This document shows, piece by piece, positions 33,311 through 41,050 of a stretch of 46,610 nt of DNA. The notes under the pieces are model-generated. The model was not told the origin of the DNA, ran no database searches, and was given only the letters and a program-made list of their open reading frames with translations. The stretch comes from Deltaproteobacteria bacterium (GTDB taxonomy: Bacteria > Desulfobacterota > Deferrimicrobia > Deferrimicrobiales > Deferrimicrobiaceae). The DNA is taken from assembly GCA_016234845.1 (NCBI GenBank), contig JACRNP010000056.1:1-46610 (forward strand), in the 5' to 3' direction. The stretch's first letter is position 1, and the number at the start of each line of letters is the position of its first letter. The translations under genes and the position numbers were made by a program.

Positions 33311-34840
33311 TCACGGCTTGATGGGGACGGCTCCGAGGATGGTCTTCAGATCCTCGTCGGCGAACTTGATCCCGAATCCGAGGAACAGGGTCCGGAGGTT
33401 CCGCTCGTTCGTCAGGGCGTCGTCCACTCCGCCGGTAACGAAAAGGTTTTTGACGATATCATAGTTGCCGTACAGTTTCAAATGCGGCGGCAGGTCCTTC
33501 CGCGCGAAGTCGAAGGCGTCGGCGCCCACCGTCAGGCGGTCCTTCAGGATCTCGTAGTCCAGCCCCACCCCGCCGGTGGACTCCATCACCCCTCCCTTCG
33601 CTGTCAGGCCGTGGAACCGCTTGGCGACCAGCGCGGTGAGCTTCAGCTTGTTTTCGAACGTTTCCACCGTGGACAGCGTCGTCGAGGGGGGAGCCGGAGG
33701 CGTCGTCGTGACCACCGTCGACGTGCTCGAGTTGAACTTCCCGCGCGGATCGTCGACCACCCCGATCAGGTAGTACTTGTCGGCCGATGGCTGCAACCGG
33801 AGGTTCACGTAATGCTTGTATTCGGAGGGGCCGGACTGCCATTCCAGCCGGTAGTCGATGAAGGTCTTGAGCGCCTCCGTCTTCCGGACGTACCGGTTGA
33901 TCCCCTCGAGCGTGTCGGTGAGGGAGGTGTGCGCCGTGTTGTCGTTCACCAGCTTCCCGAGGGTCCCCTCCCCCCGGTCGATCTTCGCCATCACCTTCCC
34001 GGCGGATTCCAGGGTGTTGTCGAGCTTCGCGGAGGCGTTCTTCAGGTTGGCGATCGACTCCTTCAGGTTCTCCCGGTTGTCCCCCACGACGCCGCTCACC
34101 CGCTCGCTCATCTCCTCGAGCTTCCGGACAAGCCCCGGGGTCTCGGTCTTCAGGGTCTCCGAGAACGCCCGGAGGTTGGCGATGGCGGTGCGGACGTCCT
34201 CCTTGTTGGCGGAGGAGATGTCGGACAGGTCGGCGGTGAGCTTGTCGATGTTCACCAGGATCCGGTCGAACCGCTGTTCGTTCCCCTGGACGACCGCGCG
34301 GAGGGTGGCCGTGGTGGCCCGGACGTCCCGGAGGATGTCGCCGAGCGCCTTCTTCCCCTCGTCCGAGCCGAAGGTCGAGGAGAGCGATTCGGTGAATTTC
34401 TTCACGTCGTCGCCGATCGTGTCCAGCTTCCGGACGAGGGCGTCGAGGTTGGTGGGGCTGAGCGTGTTGGAGACCTGCCCCCCGGCCGGGAGGTTCCTCT
34501 GCGTTTCCTTCCCCGGGATGAGCTCGACATACTTCTCCCCCAGGAGACCCTGCGTCTGGATGGAGGCGACGGAGTCGACGGGGATGCGGATCTCCGGCCG
34601 GATCCGCAGGACGAGACGCGCGCGGGTTCCGGCCAGCTGGATCTCCTCGACCTTCCCGATGGGAACCCCCGCCATCTTCACGTCCGACTTGGGCTCCAGC
34701 CCCGCCGCGGAGTCGAAGTCGACGGTGAGACGGTACCCCTTCTCCGCGATCAGCCCCCATTTGCTGACGCGGAACGTGAAGTACGTGAGGACGATGATCC
34801 CCAGCAGGACGAAGATTCCGACCCGCGCTTCCCTGGACAT
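33311..34840 (-). CDS. mlaD: MCE-domain protein MlaD-like with coiled-coil and beta-rich C-terminus
   Basis: 509 residues. One N-terminal membrane helix (VGIFVLLGIIVLTYFTF), then the MCE domain (about 36-115: LTVDFDSAAGLEPKSDVKMAGVPIGKVEEI, then GLLGEKYVELIPG). Residues about 125-300 are long helices with heptad character (DTIGDDVKKFTESL, SIANLKNASAKLD), and about 320-509 are beta-rich with aromatic strands (DYRLEWQSGPSEYKHYVNLRL, LFVTGGVDDALTNERNL), like the wall of an outer-membrane barrel. E. coli MlaD is only 183 residues, so this is a long form that could bridge the periplasm. A 100-bp gap before it holds a possible -10 (TATAGT, 34874-34869) without a good -35. Confidence 0.9.
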   Translation of the reverse strand: MSREARVGIFVLLGIIVLTYFTFRVSKWGLIAEKGYRLTVDFDSAAGLEPKSDVKMAGVPIGKVEEIQLAGTRARLVLRIRPEIRIPVDSVASIQTQGLLGEKYVELIPGKETQRNLPAGGQVSNTLSPTNLDALVRKLDTIGDDVKKFTESLSSTFGSDEGKKALGDILRDVRATTATLRAVVQGNEQRFDRILVNIDKLTADLSDISSANKEDVRTAIANLRAFSETLKTETPGLVRKLEEMSERVSGVVGDNRENLKESIANLKNASAKLDNTLESAGKVMAKIDRGEGTLGKLVNDNTAHTSLTDTLEGINRYVRKTEALKTFIDYRLEWQSGPSEYKHYVNLRLQPSADKYYLIGVVDDPRGKFNSSTSTVVTTTPPAPPSTTLSTVETFENKLKLTALVAKRFHGLTAKGGVMESTGGVGLDYEILKDRLTVGADAFDFARKDLPPHLKLYGNYDIVKNLFVTGGVDDALTNERNLRTLFLGFGIKFADEDLKTILGAVPIKP

Positions 34841-34940
34841 CTGCGCGTTGCCCTCCCTTTGGAGGATTACTATATACCAGCGGCGGCGAACCGTGCCCCC
34901 GAATCGCCCCGGGGGCGTCGAAACGCCTCCGGCCCGCGCC

Positions 34941-35753
34941 TCACCCCTCCTCGCGGCTCCCCGCCGCGGCCGCTCCCCCGCCGCGCACGAACCGGACGAA
35001 CTCCTCGTTCTCGTCGGTGATGGGCCCCCGGGCCTTCCCCTGCACGAACTGGGCGACCACGGGGTTCGACGTGTCGCGGATCTCGTCCGGCGTCCCCACC
35101 GCGATGATCTTCCCCTTGTACAGCATCGCGATGTGGTCCGCGATCTTGTACGCGGACGCCATGTCGTGCGTGATCGTGATCGACGTGACGCCCAGCGTCT
35201 CCCGGAGCGAGATGATCAGGTCGTTGATGACGTCCGCCATGATCGGGTCCAGCCCCGTCGTCGGCTCGTCGTACAGCATGATGTCGGGCTCCGAGGCGAT
35301 CGCGCGGGCGAGCCCCACGCGTTTCTTCATCCCGCCCGACAGCTCCGCCGGCATCAGCCGCTGGATCTCCCGCAGCCCCACCATCGACAGCTTCTCCTCC
35401 ACCACGTCCCGGATCTGCCGCTCCGGGACCTTTCTCAGGCGCCGGAGCGCGAACGCGACGTTCTCTCCCACGTCCAGCGAATCGAACAGCGCCGCCCCCT
35501 GGAAGAGCATGCCGAATTTCCGCCGCACGCGGACGAGCTCGGCCTCCCGCATCCGCGTGATGTCCTCCCCGTCGATCAGGATCTCGCCGGCGTCCGGCCG
35601 GAGCAGACCGACCGCGCACTTGATGAGGACCGATTTCCCGGTCCCGCTGCCGCCGATGACGACCGTGTTCTTTCCCCGCGGAACGGCCAGGTCGAGCCCG
35701 TCCAGCACCACCTTTTTCCCGAACCGCTTCGACAGCCCGCGGATCTCGATCAA
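34941..35753 (-). CDS. mlaF: ABC transporter ATPase MlaF-like
   Basis: 270 residues from a TTG at 35753. Starts IEIRGLSKRFGKKVVLDGLDL; Walker A is GGSGTGKS (34-41), signature LSGGMKKR (about 143), Walker B IMLYDEPTTGLDP, and switch His in ITHDM. The GLDPIMADVIN and DMASAYKIADHIAMLYKGKI motifs are specific to the Mla/Mkl branch. It powers phospholipid movement between the membranes with MlaE and MlaD. The tail (GGGAAAAGSREEG) is low complexity. Confidence 0.95.
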   Translation of the reverse strand: MIEIRGLSKRFGKKVVLDGLDLAVPRGKNTVVIGGSGTGKSVLIKCAVGLLRPDAGEILIDGEDITRMREAELVRVRRKFGMLFQGAALFDSLDVGENVAFALRRLRKVPERQIRDVVEEKLSMVGLREIQRLMPAELSGGMKKRVGLARAIASEPDIMLYDEPTTGLDPIMADVINDLIISLRETLGVTSITITHDMASAYKIADHIAMLYKGKIIAVGTPDEIRDTSNPVVAQFVQGKARGPITDENEEFVRFVRGGGAAAAGSREEG

Positions 35754-35776
35754 TCGGCTCGCCTCGCCCCTCCCCG

Positions 35777-36574
35777 TCAGAACATGAACGAGGTCATGAA
35801 GTAGTCGGACACGAGCACCATCATCGAGGACGCGACCACCGCCCGGGTCGTCGCCCGGCCGACCCCTTCCGCCCCCCCCTCCGCCACGAAGCCGTGGTGG
35901 CAGGAGATGAGCGCGATCAGGGTCCCGAACACGGAGGCCTTGACCAGCCCGGTGTAGATGTCCTTGAACTCCAGGTACTGGTAGGTCTTGGCGATGTACA
36001 CGTACGGGTTGGATCCGAGGAGGTAGACCGACACGAAGTATCCGCCGAGGATCCCGACCAGGTCCGCGAAGACGACCAGGATCGGCAGGACGATCGTCGC
36101 CGCGAGCACCCGCGGCACGACCAGGTACTTCACCGGGTTGGTCGCCAGCGTGACGAGGGCGTCGATCTGCTCCGTGACCTTCATGGTCCCGAGCTCCGCC
36201 GCCATCGATGCGCCGACGCGACCCGAGACCATGAGCCCGGCGAACACGGGACCCAGCTCCCGGGTGATGGAGAGGGCGACCACGGAGCCGACGAAGCTGG
36301 TCGCGCCGAACCGCTGGAATCCCGAGTAGCTCTGGAGGGCGAGCACCATCCCGGTGAACGTGGCGGTCACGAGGACGACCGGCATCGACCGCACGCCGAC
36401 CTCCTCCATCTGCTTCACGATGTTGCGGATCTCCGACGGGGGGCGGAGCGTCCAGGAGAGCACCTGGAGGAAGAGGGAGAAGATGGCCCCGAGGTCCTGC
36501 ACCATCGCGTAGACGCGGTTGCCGAGCATCTCGGCGGCGCGCGACGCCCCGTTGCCGACCCGACCCTCAGTCAA
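35777..36574 (-). CDS. mlaE: MlaE-like ABC permease
   Basis: 265 residues from a TTG that overlaps the alr stop by 8 bp. About five hydrophobic helices; family motifs SMPVVLVTATFTGMVLALQSY, RELGPVFAGLMVSGRVGASMAAELGTMKVTEQIDAL and the C-terminal VGRATTRAVVASSMMVLVSDYFMT. MlaE is the inner-membrane channel of the Mla lipid transporter. The order mlaE-mlaF-mlaD matches the E. coli and Geobacter type, but mlaA, mlaB and mlaC are absent here. Confidence 0.95.
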   Translation of the reverse strand: MTEGRVGNGASRAAEMLGNRVYAMVQDLGAIFSLFLQVLSWTLRPPSEIRNIVKQMEEVGVRSMPVVLVTATFTGMVLALQSYSGFQRFGATSFVGSVVALSITRELGPVFAGLMVSGRVGASMAAELGTMKVTEQIDALVTLATNPVKYLVVPRVLAATIVLPILVVFADLVGILGGYFVSVYLLGSNPYVYIAKTYQYLEFKDIYTGLVKASVFGTLIALISCHHGFVAEGGAEGVGRATTRAVVASSMMVLVSDYFMTSFMF

Positions 36575-37682
36575 CGGTCCTCCTCGGGATCCTGGCCCCC
36601 ACCTGGGTCAGGACCTCGTACGGGATCGTGCCGCAGACGCGGGCGATCTCCTCCGCCGTCATCGACGCCTCCCCCATCACCTCGACCTCGGCCCCGATCT
36701 CCGCGCCGGGGATACCGGTCACGTCGAGCATCGTGTGGTCCATGCAGACCGTCCCCGCGACCGGGGCCGGGCGGCCCGACACCGACATCCGTCCGTGCCC
36801 CGTCAATCCCCGGCGATATCCGTCCGCGTATCCGATCGGCACCACGGCGATCCGCCGGACGCCGCCGCACCGGTACCGGCGGTTGTAGCTCACCGGGTGG
36901 CCGTCGGGAAGCTCCTTGAGGGATACGATCCGCGTCACGACCCGCATCACGGGACGGAGGGGGATCGACGTCTCTCCGGGCGGCAGGGGGGAGTAGCCGT
37001 ACAACGTGATCCCGGGACGGACGGAGTCGAACGGAGTCCCGGCGAACCGGAGGATGCCGGCGCTGTTCAGCGCGTGGACCGTCACGTCCGCTCCGAACCC
37101 CGCGCGCACCGCGGGGATCCCCCCGGCGAAGGAGGAAAGCTGCCGTTCCGTGAATTCCCTGTCGTCGGCGGAAGGACCGTCCGCCGAAGACAGGTGCGTC
37201 ATCCACCCTTCGAGCGCAACCCCCCCGACCGACGGGAGCTCCGCGAGCAGTTCGAGCGCGCGGGCCGGAAGCACGCCGAGCCGCCCCATCCCGGTGTCCA
37301 CCTTCACGTGCACCGGGAACGCGCGCCCTCCCTTCGACGCGACCCGCGAGAGGACCCTCAGCTGCCTCCGGTCGAAGACCACCGCCGACAGCCGGTGGGC
37401 GAACGCCTCCTCCGCCTGCGGCGGGTCGGCCCCCCCCAGCACCACGACCGGCAGGCGGACTCCGCCCTGGCGCAGCTCCACCCCCTCCTCGACGGTGGCG
37501 ACCCCGAGCATCCGGGCGCCTTCGGCCTCCAGTGCGAGCGCGACGGGAACCGCGCCATGCCCGTAGGCGTTCGCCTTCACGACGGCGAGCACGCCCGTCC
37601 CGGCCGGGAGCAGGGAGCGCAACGCCTTGAAGTTGTGCCGGAGGGCCGGGAGGCGGATCTCCGCCACCGTGGGTCGGGCCAA
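36567..37682 (-). CDS. alr: Alanine racemase
   Basis: 371 residues from TTG 37682, preceded by CGCGAGGTT; the in-frame extension to 37934 runs through the thiamine leader and is not coding. The N-terminal RPTVAEIRLPALRHNFKALRSLL and the PLP lysine in VVKANAYGHGAV (Lys36) are standard, as are VHVKVDTGMGRLG, HALNSAGIL, VRPGITLYGYSP, SYNRRYRC and DHTMLDV. Supplies D-alanine for peptidoglycan. A weak promoter is possible at TTTACT (37752-37747) / TAGACT (37729-37724). It is divergent from the thiamine operon and heads the long minus-strand operon. Confidence 0.93.
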   Translation of the reverse strand: MARPTVAEIRLPALRHNFKALRSLLPAGTGVLAVVKANAYGHGAVPVALALEAEGARMLGVATVEEGVELRQGGVRLPVVVLGGADPPQAEEAFAHRLSAVVFDRRQLRVLSRVASKGGRAFPVHVKVDTGMGRLGVLPARALELLAELPSVGGVALEGWMTHLSSADGPSADDREFTERQLSSFAGGIPAVRAGFGADVTVHALNSAGILRFAGTPFDSVRPGITLYGYSPLPPGETSIPLRPVMRVVTRIVSLKELPDGHPVSYNRRYRCGGVRRIAVVPIGYADGYRRGLTGHGRMSVSGRPAPVAGTVCMDHTMLDVTGIPGAEIGAEVEVMGEASMTAEEIARVCGTIPYEVLTQVGARIPRRTVD

Positions 37683-37765
37683 GCGAAAACCTCGCGGGAG
37701 AGCGGCATCTCGTGATGGAAAAAGTCTAACCCGTCCCCACGGGCAAGTAAAGAACGCGGAGGCGT

Positions 37766-37795
37766 TTGACAGTCCGTCGCCCGAGGCCGTATCAT
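37766..37795 (+). promoter_or_regulatory. Sigma-70 promoter of the thiamine operon
   Basis: TTGACA at 37766-37771, an 18-bp spacer and TATCAT at 37790-37795. The start of transcription would be near 37802, immediately before the TPP aptamer, as expected for a riboswitch-controlled gene. Confidence 0.8.
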
Positions 37796-37802
37796 GATCC
37801 GT

Positions 37803-37890
37803 ACCGCCAGGGGTGCTTTTCGCTGAGAGCCCGCAGCCGCACCGCGGGCAACCCGTCGAACCTGACCCGGGTAATGCCGGCGCAGGGAGC
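37803..37890 (+). ncRNA. TPP (thi-box) riboswitch aptamer
   Basis: All thi-box landmarks occur in order: GGGGTGC (37810-37816), CTGAGA (37823-37828), the GC-rich variable P3-type arm (CCCGC...GCGGG), ACCC (37851-37854), GAACCTGA (37858-37865), GGGTAATGCCGGCG (37869-37882) and AGGGA (37884-37888). The aptamer starts at the predicted transcription start and lies in front of thi genes. It would sense thiamine pyrophosphate and shut the operon off when TPP is abundant. Confidence 0.95.
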
Positions 37891-37903
37891 GTGGTGCTCT
37901 TCG

Positions 37904-37938
37904 AACCGTGCCGTTCCCTGGCGCGGTTTTTCATTTTT
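37904..37938 (+). terminator. Intrinsic terminator of the TPP riboswitch expression platform
   Basis: AACCGTGCC (37904-37912) and GGCGCGGTT (37920-37928) form a 9-bp stem with one G-U pair and a 7-base loop, followed by TTTTT-CA-TTTTT. CAGGGA at 37883-37888, in the 3' part of the aptamer, can pair with TCCCTG at 37915-37920 and would break the terminator stem. This gives a TPP-on/terminate, TPP-off/read-through switch. Confidence 0.8.
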
Positions 37939-37968
37939 CACGTTCTCTTTAAGGAAAGGGCGTACAAG

Positions 37969-39381
37969 GTGCCTGCCAGGCTCCCCATGGATTTCCCCAA
38001 TTCCCGGCCGACCCTTCCGGTGGACGCCGGGGAGATCTTCCGGCTTCGCCGCGACGCGAAACCGTTCCCGCGCCGGGAGGCGGTTTCCCTTCTCCACTCG
38101 CTGTCCCCCCGGCGGCGGCTCGTCCTCCACGAGGCGGCGAGACTCCTCGCCACAGCCGACCCGATGGTGTGGGAGACGGCGGCGGTCATGGCGCGCGCGG
38201 TCCGGGAAGAGGTGTTCGGCCGCCGGGTCGTCCTCTTCGCGCCGCTCTATCTCTCCAACGACTGCGGCAACAACTGCCTCTACTGCGGCTTCCGGCGGGG
38301 AAACCGCGATGCGGTGCGGATCACGCTCTCTCCGGAGCAGGCGGTCGCGGAGGCGCGGCACCTGGAGAAGAAGGGGTTCCGCCGGATTCTTCTGGTCGCC
38401 GGGGAGCATCCGGGAAAGACGAGCGTGGAGTACATCGTCGAAGTCCTTCGGGCGATCTACCGCGGGACCGGGATGCGGATCCTCCACGTCAATGCGGCGC
38501 CGATGCCGGTCGAATCGTTCCGGGCATTGAAGGAGGCGGGCGCCGGCGTCTACCAGTGCTTCCAGGAGACGTACCACCCGGAGACGTACGCCCGGATGCA
38601 CCCGTCGGGCGCCAAGGCCGACTACGCGTGGCGCGTCACCGCGATGGACCGGGCGATCTCCGCCGGGTTCGGGGACGTCGGGATCGGGGCGCTCCTCGGG
38701 CTGTTCGACTACCGGTTCGAGGCGCTGTCCGTCCTTCGGCACGCGGAACACCTGCACGAGACGTACGGCGCCTATCCGCACACGATCTCCGTCCCGCGGT
38801 TCAAGCGCGCCTTCGGCGCGCCCGTTTCCGCCGCGCCGGTGCCGGTTTCGGACGCCGAGTTCGAGCGGATCGTCGTGCTCTACCGCCTCGCGGTCCCCTC
38901 GGCGGGGGTCGTGGTCTCCACGAGGGAGCCCGCCGCGCTTCGGGAGCGGTGCCTCGACATCGGCGCGTCCCAGATCAGCGCCGGCTCCAAGACCGACCCG
39001 GGAGGGTACGGGGACGGCTTCCGCAGGCGGGAGTCCGAGCAGTTCGAGGTGGACGACACGCGGTCGATCGGCGAGATGGTCGACGTCCTCCTGCGGCGCG
39101 GCCACCTGCCGTCGCTCTGCACCAGCTGCTACCGCCTGCACCGGACGGGCGACACGTTCACGGAAATGGCCCTGGACGGCCACATCCGCGACTTCTGCCT
39201 CCCCAACGCGCTGCTGTCGCTGGCGGAGTACGCCGTGGAAAACGCGGACGCCGGGCTGCGCGACCGGTGCCTCGCGGCGGTCGAGGAGGGGCGCCGGGAG
39301 CTCGCGTCGTCGCCGCTGCGGGGGGAGTTCGAGAGCAAGCTCGCGGAGGTGCTCTCGGGCGGAAAGGACCGCCGCTTCTGA
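37969..39381 (+). CDS. thiH: Radical SAM tyrosine lyase (ThiH/HydG family) with HydG-type C-terminal cluster motif
   Basis: 470 residues. GTG 37969 follows AAGGAAAGGG; ATG 37987 is an alternative. The radical-SAM cluster site is Cys99-x3-Cys103-x2-Cys106 in LSNDCGNNCLYCGFRRGN. ThiH and HydG both cleave tyrosine to dehydroglycine (2-iminoacetate) and p-cresol. ThiH is about 370-380 residues, while HydG has a C-terminal extension binding a second iron-sulfur cluster that converts dehydroglycine to CO and cyanide. This protein has that extension: Cys384-x2-Cys387-x22-Cys410 in SLCTSCYRLHRTGDTF and RDFCLPNALLSLAEY, exactly the HydG spacing. However, it sits in a TPP-controlled thiS-thiG operon with no hydE, hydF or hydrogenase gene. 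I infer it supplies dehydroglycine to ThiG; the role of the second cluster is open. Confidence 0.87.
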   Translation: MPARLPMDFPNSRPTLPVDAGEIFRLRRDAKPFPRREAVSLLHSLSPRRRLVLHEAARLLATADPMVWETAAVMARAVREEVFGRRVVLFAPLYLSNDCGNNCLYCGFRRGNRDAVRITLSPEQAVAEARHLEKKGFRRILLVAGEHPGKTSVEYIVEVLRAIYRGTGMRILHVNAAPMPVESFRALKEAGAGVYQCFQETYHPETYARMHPSGAKADYAWRVTAMDRAISAGFGDVGIGALLGLFDYRFEALSVLRHAEHLHETYGAYPHTISVPRFKRAFGAPVSAAPVPVSDAEFERIVVLYRLAVPSAGVVVSTREPAALRERCLDIGASQISAGSKTDPGGYGDGFRRRESEQFEVDDTRSIGEMVDVLLRRGHLPSLCTSCYRLHRTGDTFTEMALDGHIRDFCLPNALLSLAEYAVENADAGLRDRCLAAVEEGRRELASSPLRGEFESKLAEVLSGGKDRRF

Positions 39382-39596
39382 TGGCCGGCGCCACGTTCGC
39401 GATCGTCCTCAACGGGGAGAACCGGGAGGTGCTTCCGGGAACGACGGTGGCGGGGCTGCTCCGCGACCTCTCCCTCCCGCTTGCGCGCGTCGCGGTGGAG
39501 CGGAACCGGGAGATCGTCCGGAAGCCGGATTACGAATCGGTGCCGCTCGCCCCGGGGGACCGGCTGGAGATCGTCACATTCGTGGGAGGAGGATGA
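39381..39596 (+). CDS. thiS: Thiazole sulfur carrier protein ThiS
   Basis: 71 residues; ATG overlaps the previous stop as TGATG. A ubiquitin-like small protein with [21 protein letters not shown] and a C-terminal EIVTFVGGG, the Gly-Gly end that is adenylated and thiocarboxylated. The usual adenylating enzyme ThiF is not in the window, so it must be encoded elsewhere or replaced. It lies 4 bp before thiG. Confidence 0.94.
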   Translation: MAGATFAIVLNGENREVLPGTTVAGLLRDLSLPLARVAVERNREIVRKPDYESVPLAPGDRLEIVTFVGGG

Positions 39597-39600
39597 GGAG

Positions 39601-40371
39601 ATGGCGGACACGCTGACCATCGGGGAAAGGTCGTTCCGCTCGCGGCTTCTGGTGGGAACCGGGAAATATCCGGACTACCCGACGATGGTCCGCGCGCTGG
39701 AGGCGTCCGGCGCGGAGATCGTCACCGTGGCCGTCCGTCGGGTCAATCTCGACCGGTCGAAGGAGTCGCTCCTGGACCATGTCGACCCGAAGAAGTACAC
39801 CCTCCTGCCCAACACCGCGGCGTGCTACACCGAGGACGACGCCGTCCGGACATGCCACCTGGCGCGCGAGGCCGGGATGTCGAACCTGGTCAAGCTCGAG
39901 GTGATCGGCGACGAGAAGACCCTTTTTCCCGACACCGAAGCGCTCCTCGCCGCGGCGAGGCGGCTGGTGAAGGACGGTTTCATCGTGCTCCCCTACACCA
40001 ACGACGATCCGATCATGGCGAGAAAGCTCGAGGACGCCGGGTGCGCCGCGGTGATGCCGCTGGCCGCTCCGATCGGATCCGGGTTGGGGATCCGCAACCC
40101 GTTCAACATCCGGATCATCCTCGAAACCGTGAAGGTGCCGGTCATCGTGGACGCGGGCGTGGGGAGCGCATCCGACGCGGCGGTCGCCATGGAGCTCGGG
40201 TGCGACGGCGTGCTGATGAACACGGCCATCGCAGGGGCGAAGAGCCCCGTCCTCATGGCCGAGGCGATGCGGGAGGCGGTTTCCGCCGGCCGCAAATCGT
40301 TTCTCGCGGGGCGGATCCCGAAAAAGCTCTATGCCACCGCGTCGTCCCCGCTGGACGGCGCGTTCTTCTGA
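39601..40371 (+). CDS. thiG: Thiazole synthase ThiG
   Basis: 256 residues; ATG 39601 with GGAGGATGAGGAG upstream. Standard motifs: [28 protein letters not shown], Lys98 in [10 protein letters not shown] (the Schiff-base lysine), [25 protein letters not shown] and [11 protein letters not shown]. It condenses deoxyxylulose 5-phosphate, ThiS thiocarboxylate and dehydroglycine to the thiazole moiety. Dehydroglycine would come from the upstream radical SAM enzyme rather than from an oxidase (ThiO), consistent with anaerobic metabolism. Confidence 0.96.
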   Translation: MADTLTIGERSFRSRLLVGTGKYPDYPTMVRALEASGAEIVTVAVRRVNLDRSKESLLDHVDPKKYTLLPNTAACYTEDDAVRTCHLAREAGMSNLVKLEVIGDEKTLFPDTEALLAAARRLVKDGFIVLPYTNDDPIMARKLEDAGCAAVMPLAAPIGSGLGIRNPFNIRIILETVKVPVIVDAGVGSASDAAVAMELGCDGVLMNTAIAGAKSPVLMAEAMREAVSAGRKSFLAGRIPKKLYATASSPLDGAFF

Positions 40372-40387
40372 CCGGCGGCCGGGACCG

Positions 40388-41050
40388 TTGGCGGTCGATT
40401 TCCGCCTGTACCTGATCACGGACCGCCGCCAGGCGCCGGGCGGCGGCATCGCGGGGGCCGTTGCACGGGCGCTGGACGCGGGAGTCCGGGCGGTCCAGCT
40501 GCGGGAGAAGGACCTCGGGGGCCGCGAGCTCCATCGTCTGGCCGGGCGGATGCGCGAGCTGACCGCCCGGTACGGCGCGAAGCTGCTGGTCAACGACCGG
40601 GTGGACGTGGCCCTCGCCGTCGGGGCCGACGGGGTGCACCTGGGGGTCGCGTCGATGGCGGCGCGGGATGCACGGACGCTCCTTGGCCCATCCGCGCTGA
40701 TCGGCTGCTCCACGCACTCGCTCGTGGAGCTCGCGGAGGCGGAAGCCGGAGGAGCCGACTTCGTCACCTTCGGGCCCGTCTTCGCCACCCCGTCGAAGGC
40801 GCGGTACGGGCCCCCGGTCGGGGTCGACGCCCTCCGGGATGCGTGCGGGGCCGCACGCATCCCGGTCTTCGCCCTCGGGGGCGTCGGGGCGCAAAACGCG
40901 GGGGAAGTCGTCGCGGCGGGGGCGGCGGGCGTGGCGGCGATCTCCGCAATCGTCGCCGCGGCGGACCCGGAGTCGGCCGTTGCGGAGCTCGAAGGCCGGG
41001 TGAACGCGGCGATCGCCGCACGGAACCAGGGAAAGGCGGGTGCTCCATGA
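40388..41050 (+). CDS. thiE: Thiamine phosphate synthase
   Basis: 220 residues from TTG 40388 (weak ribosome site). Starts VDFRLYLITDRRQ, then AGVRAVQLREKDL, KLLVNDRVDVALAVGADGVHLG, GCSTHSLVELAEAEAGGADFVTFGPVFATPSK, and GVGAQNAGEVVAAGAAGVAAISAI. Joins HMP-pyrophosphate and thiazole phosphate to thiamine phosphate. The stop overlaps thiC (ATGA). Confidence 0.94.
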   Translation: MAVDFRLYLITDRRQAPGGGIAGAVARALDAGVRAVQLREKDLGGRELHRLAGRMRELTARYGAKLLVNDRVDVALAVGADGVHLGVASMAARDARTLLGPSALIGCSTHSLVELAEAEAGGADFVTFGPVFATPSKARYGPPVGVDALRDACGAARIPVFALGGVGAQNAGEVVAAGAAGVAAISAIVAAADPESAVAELEGRVNAAIAARNQGKAGAP

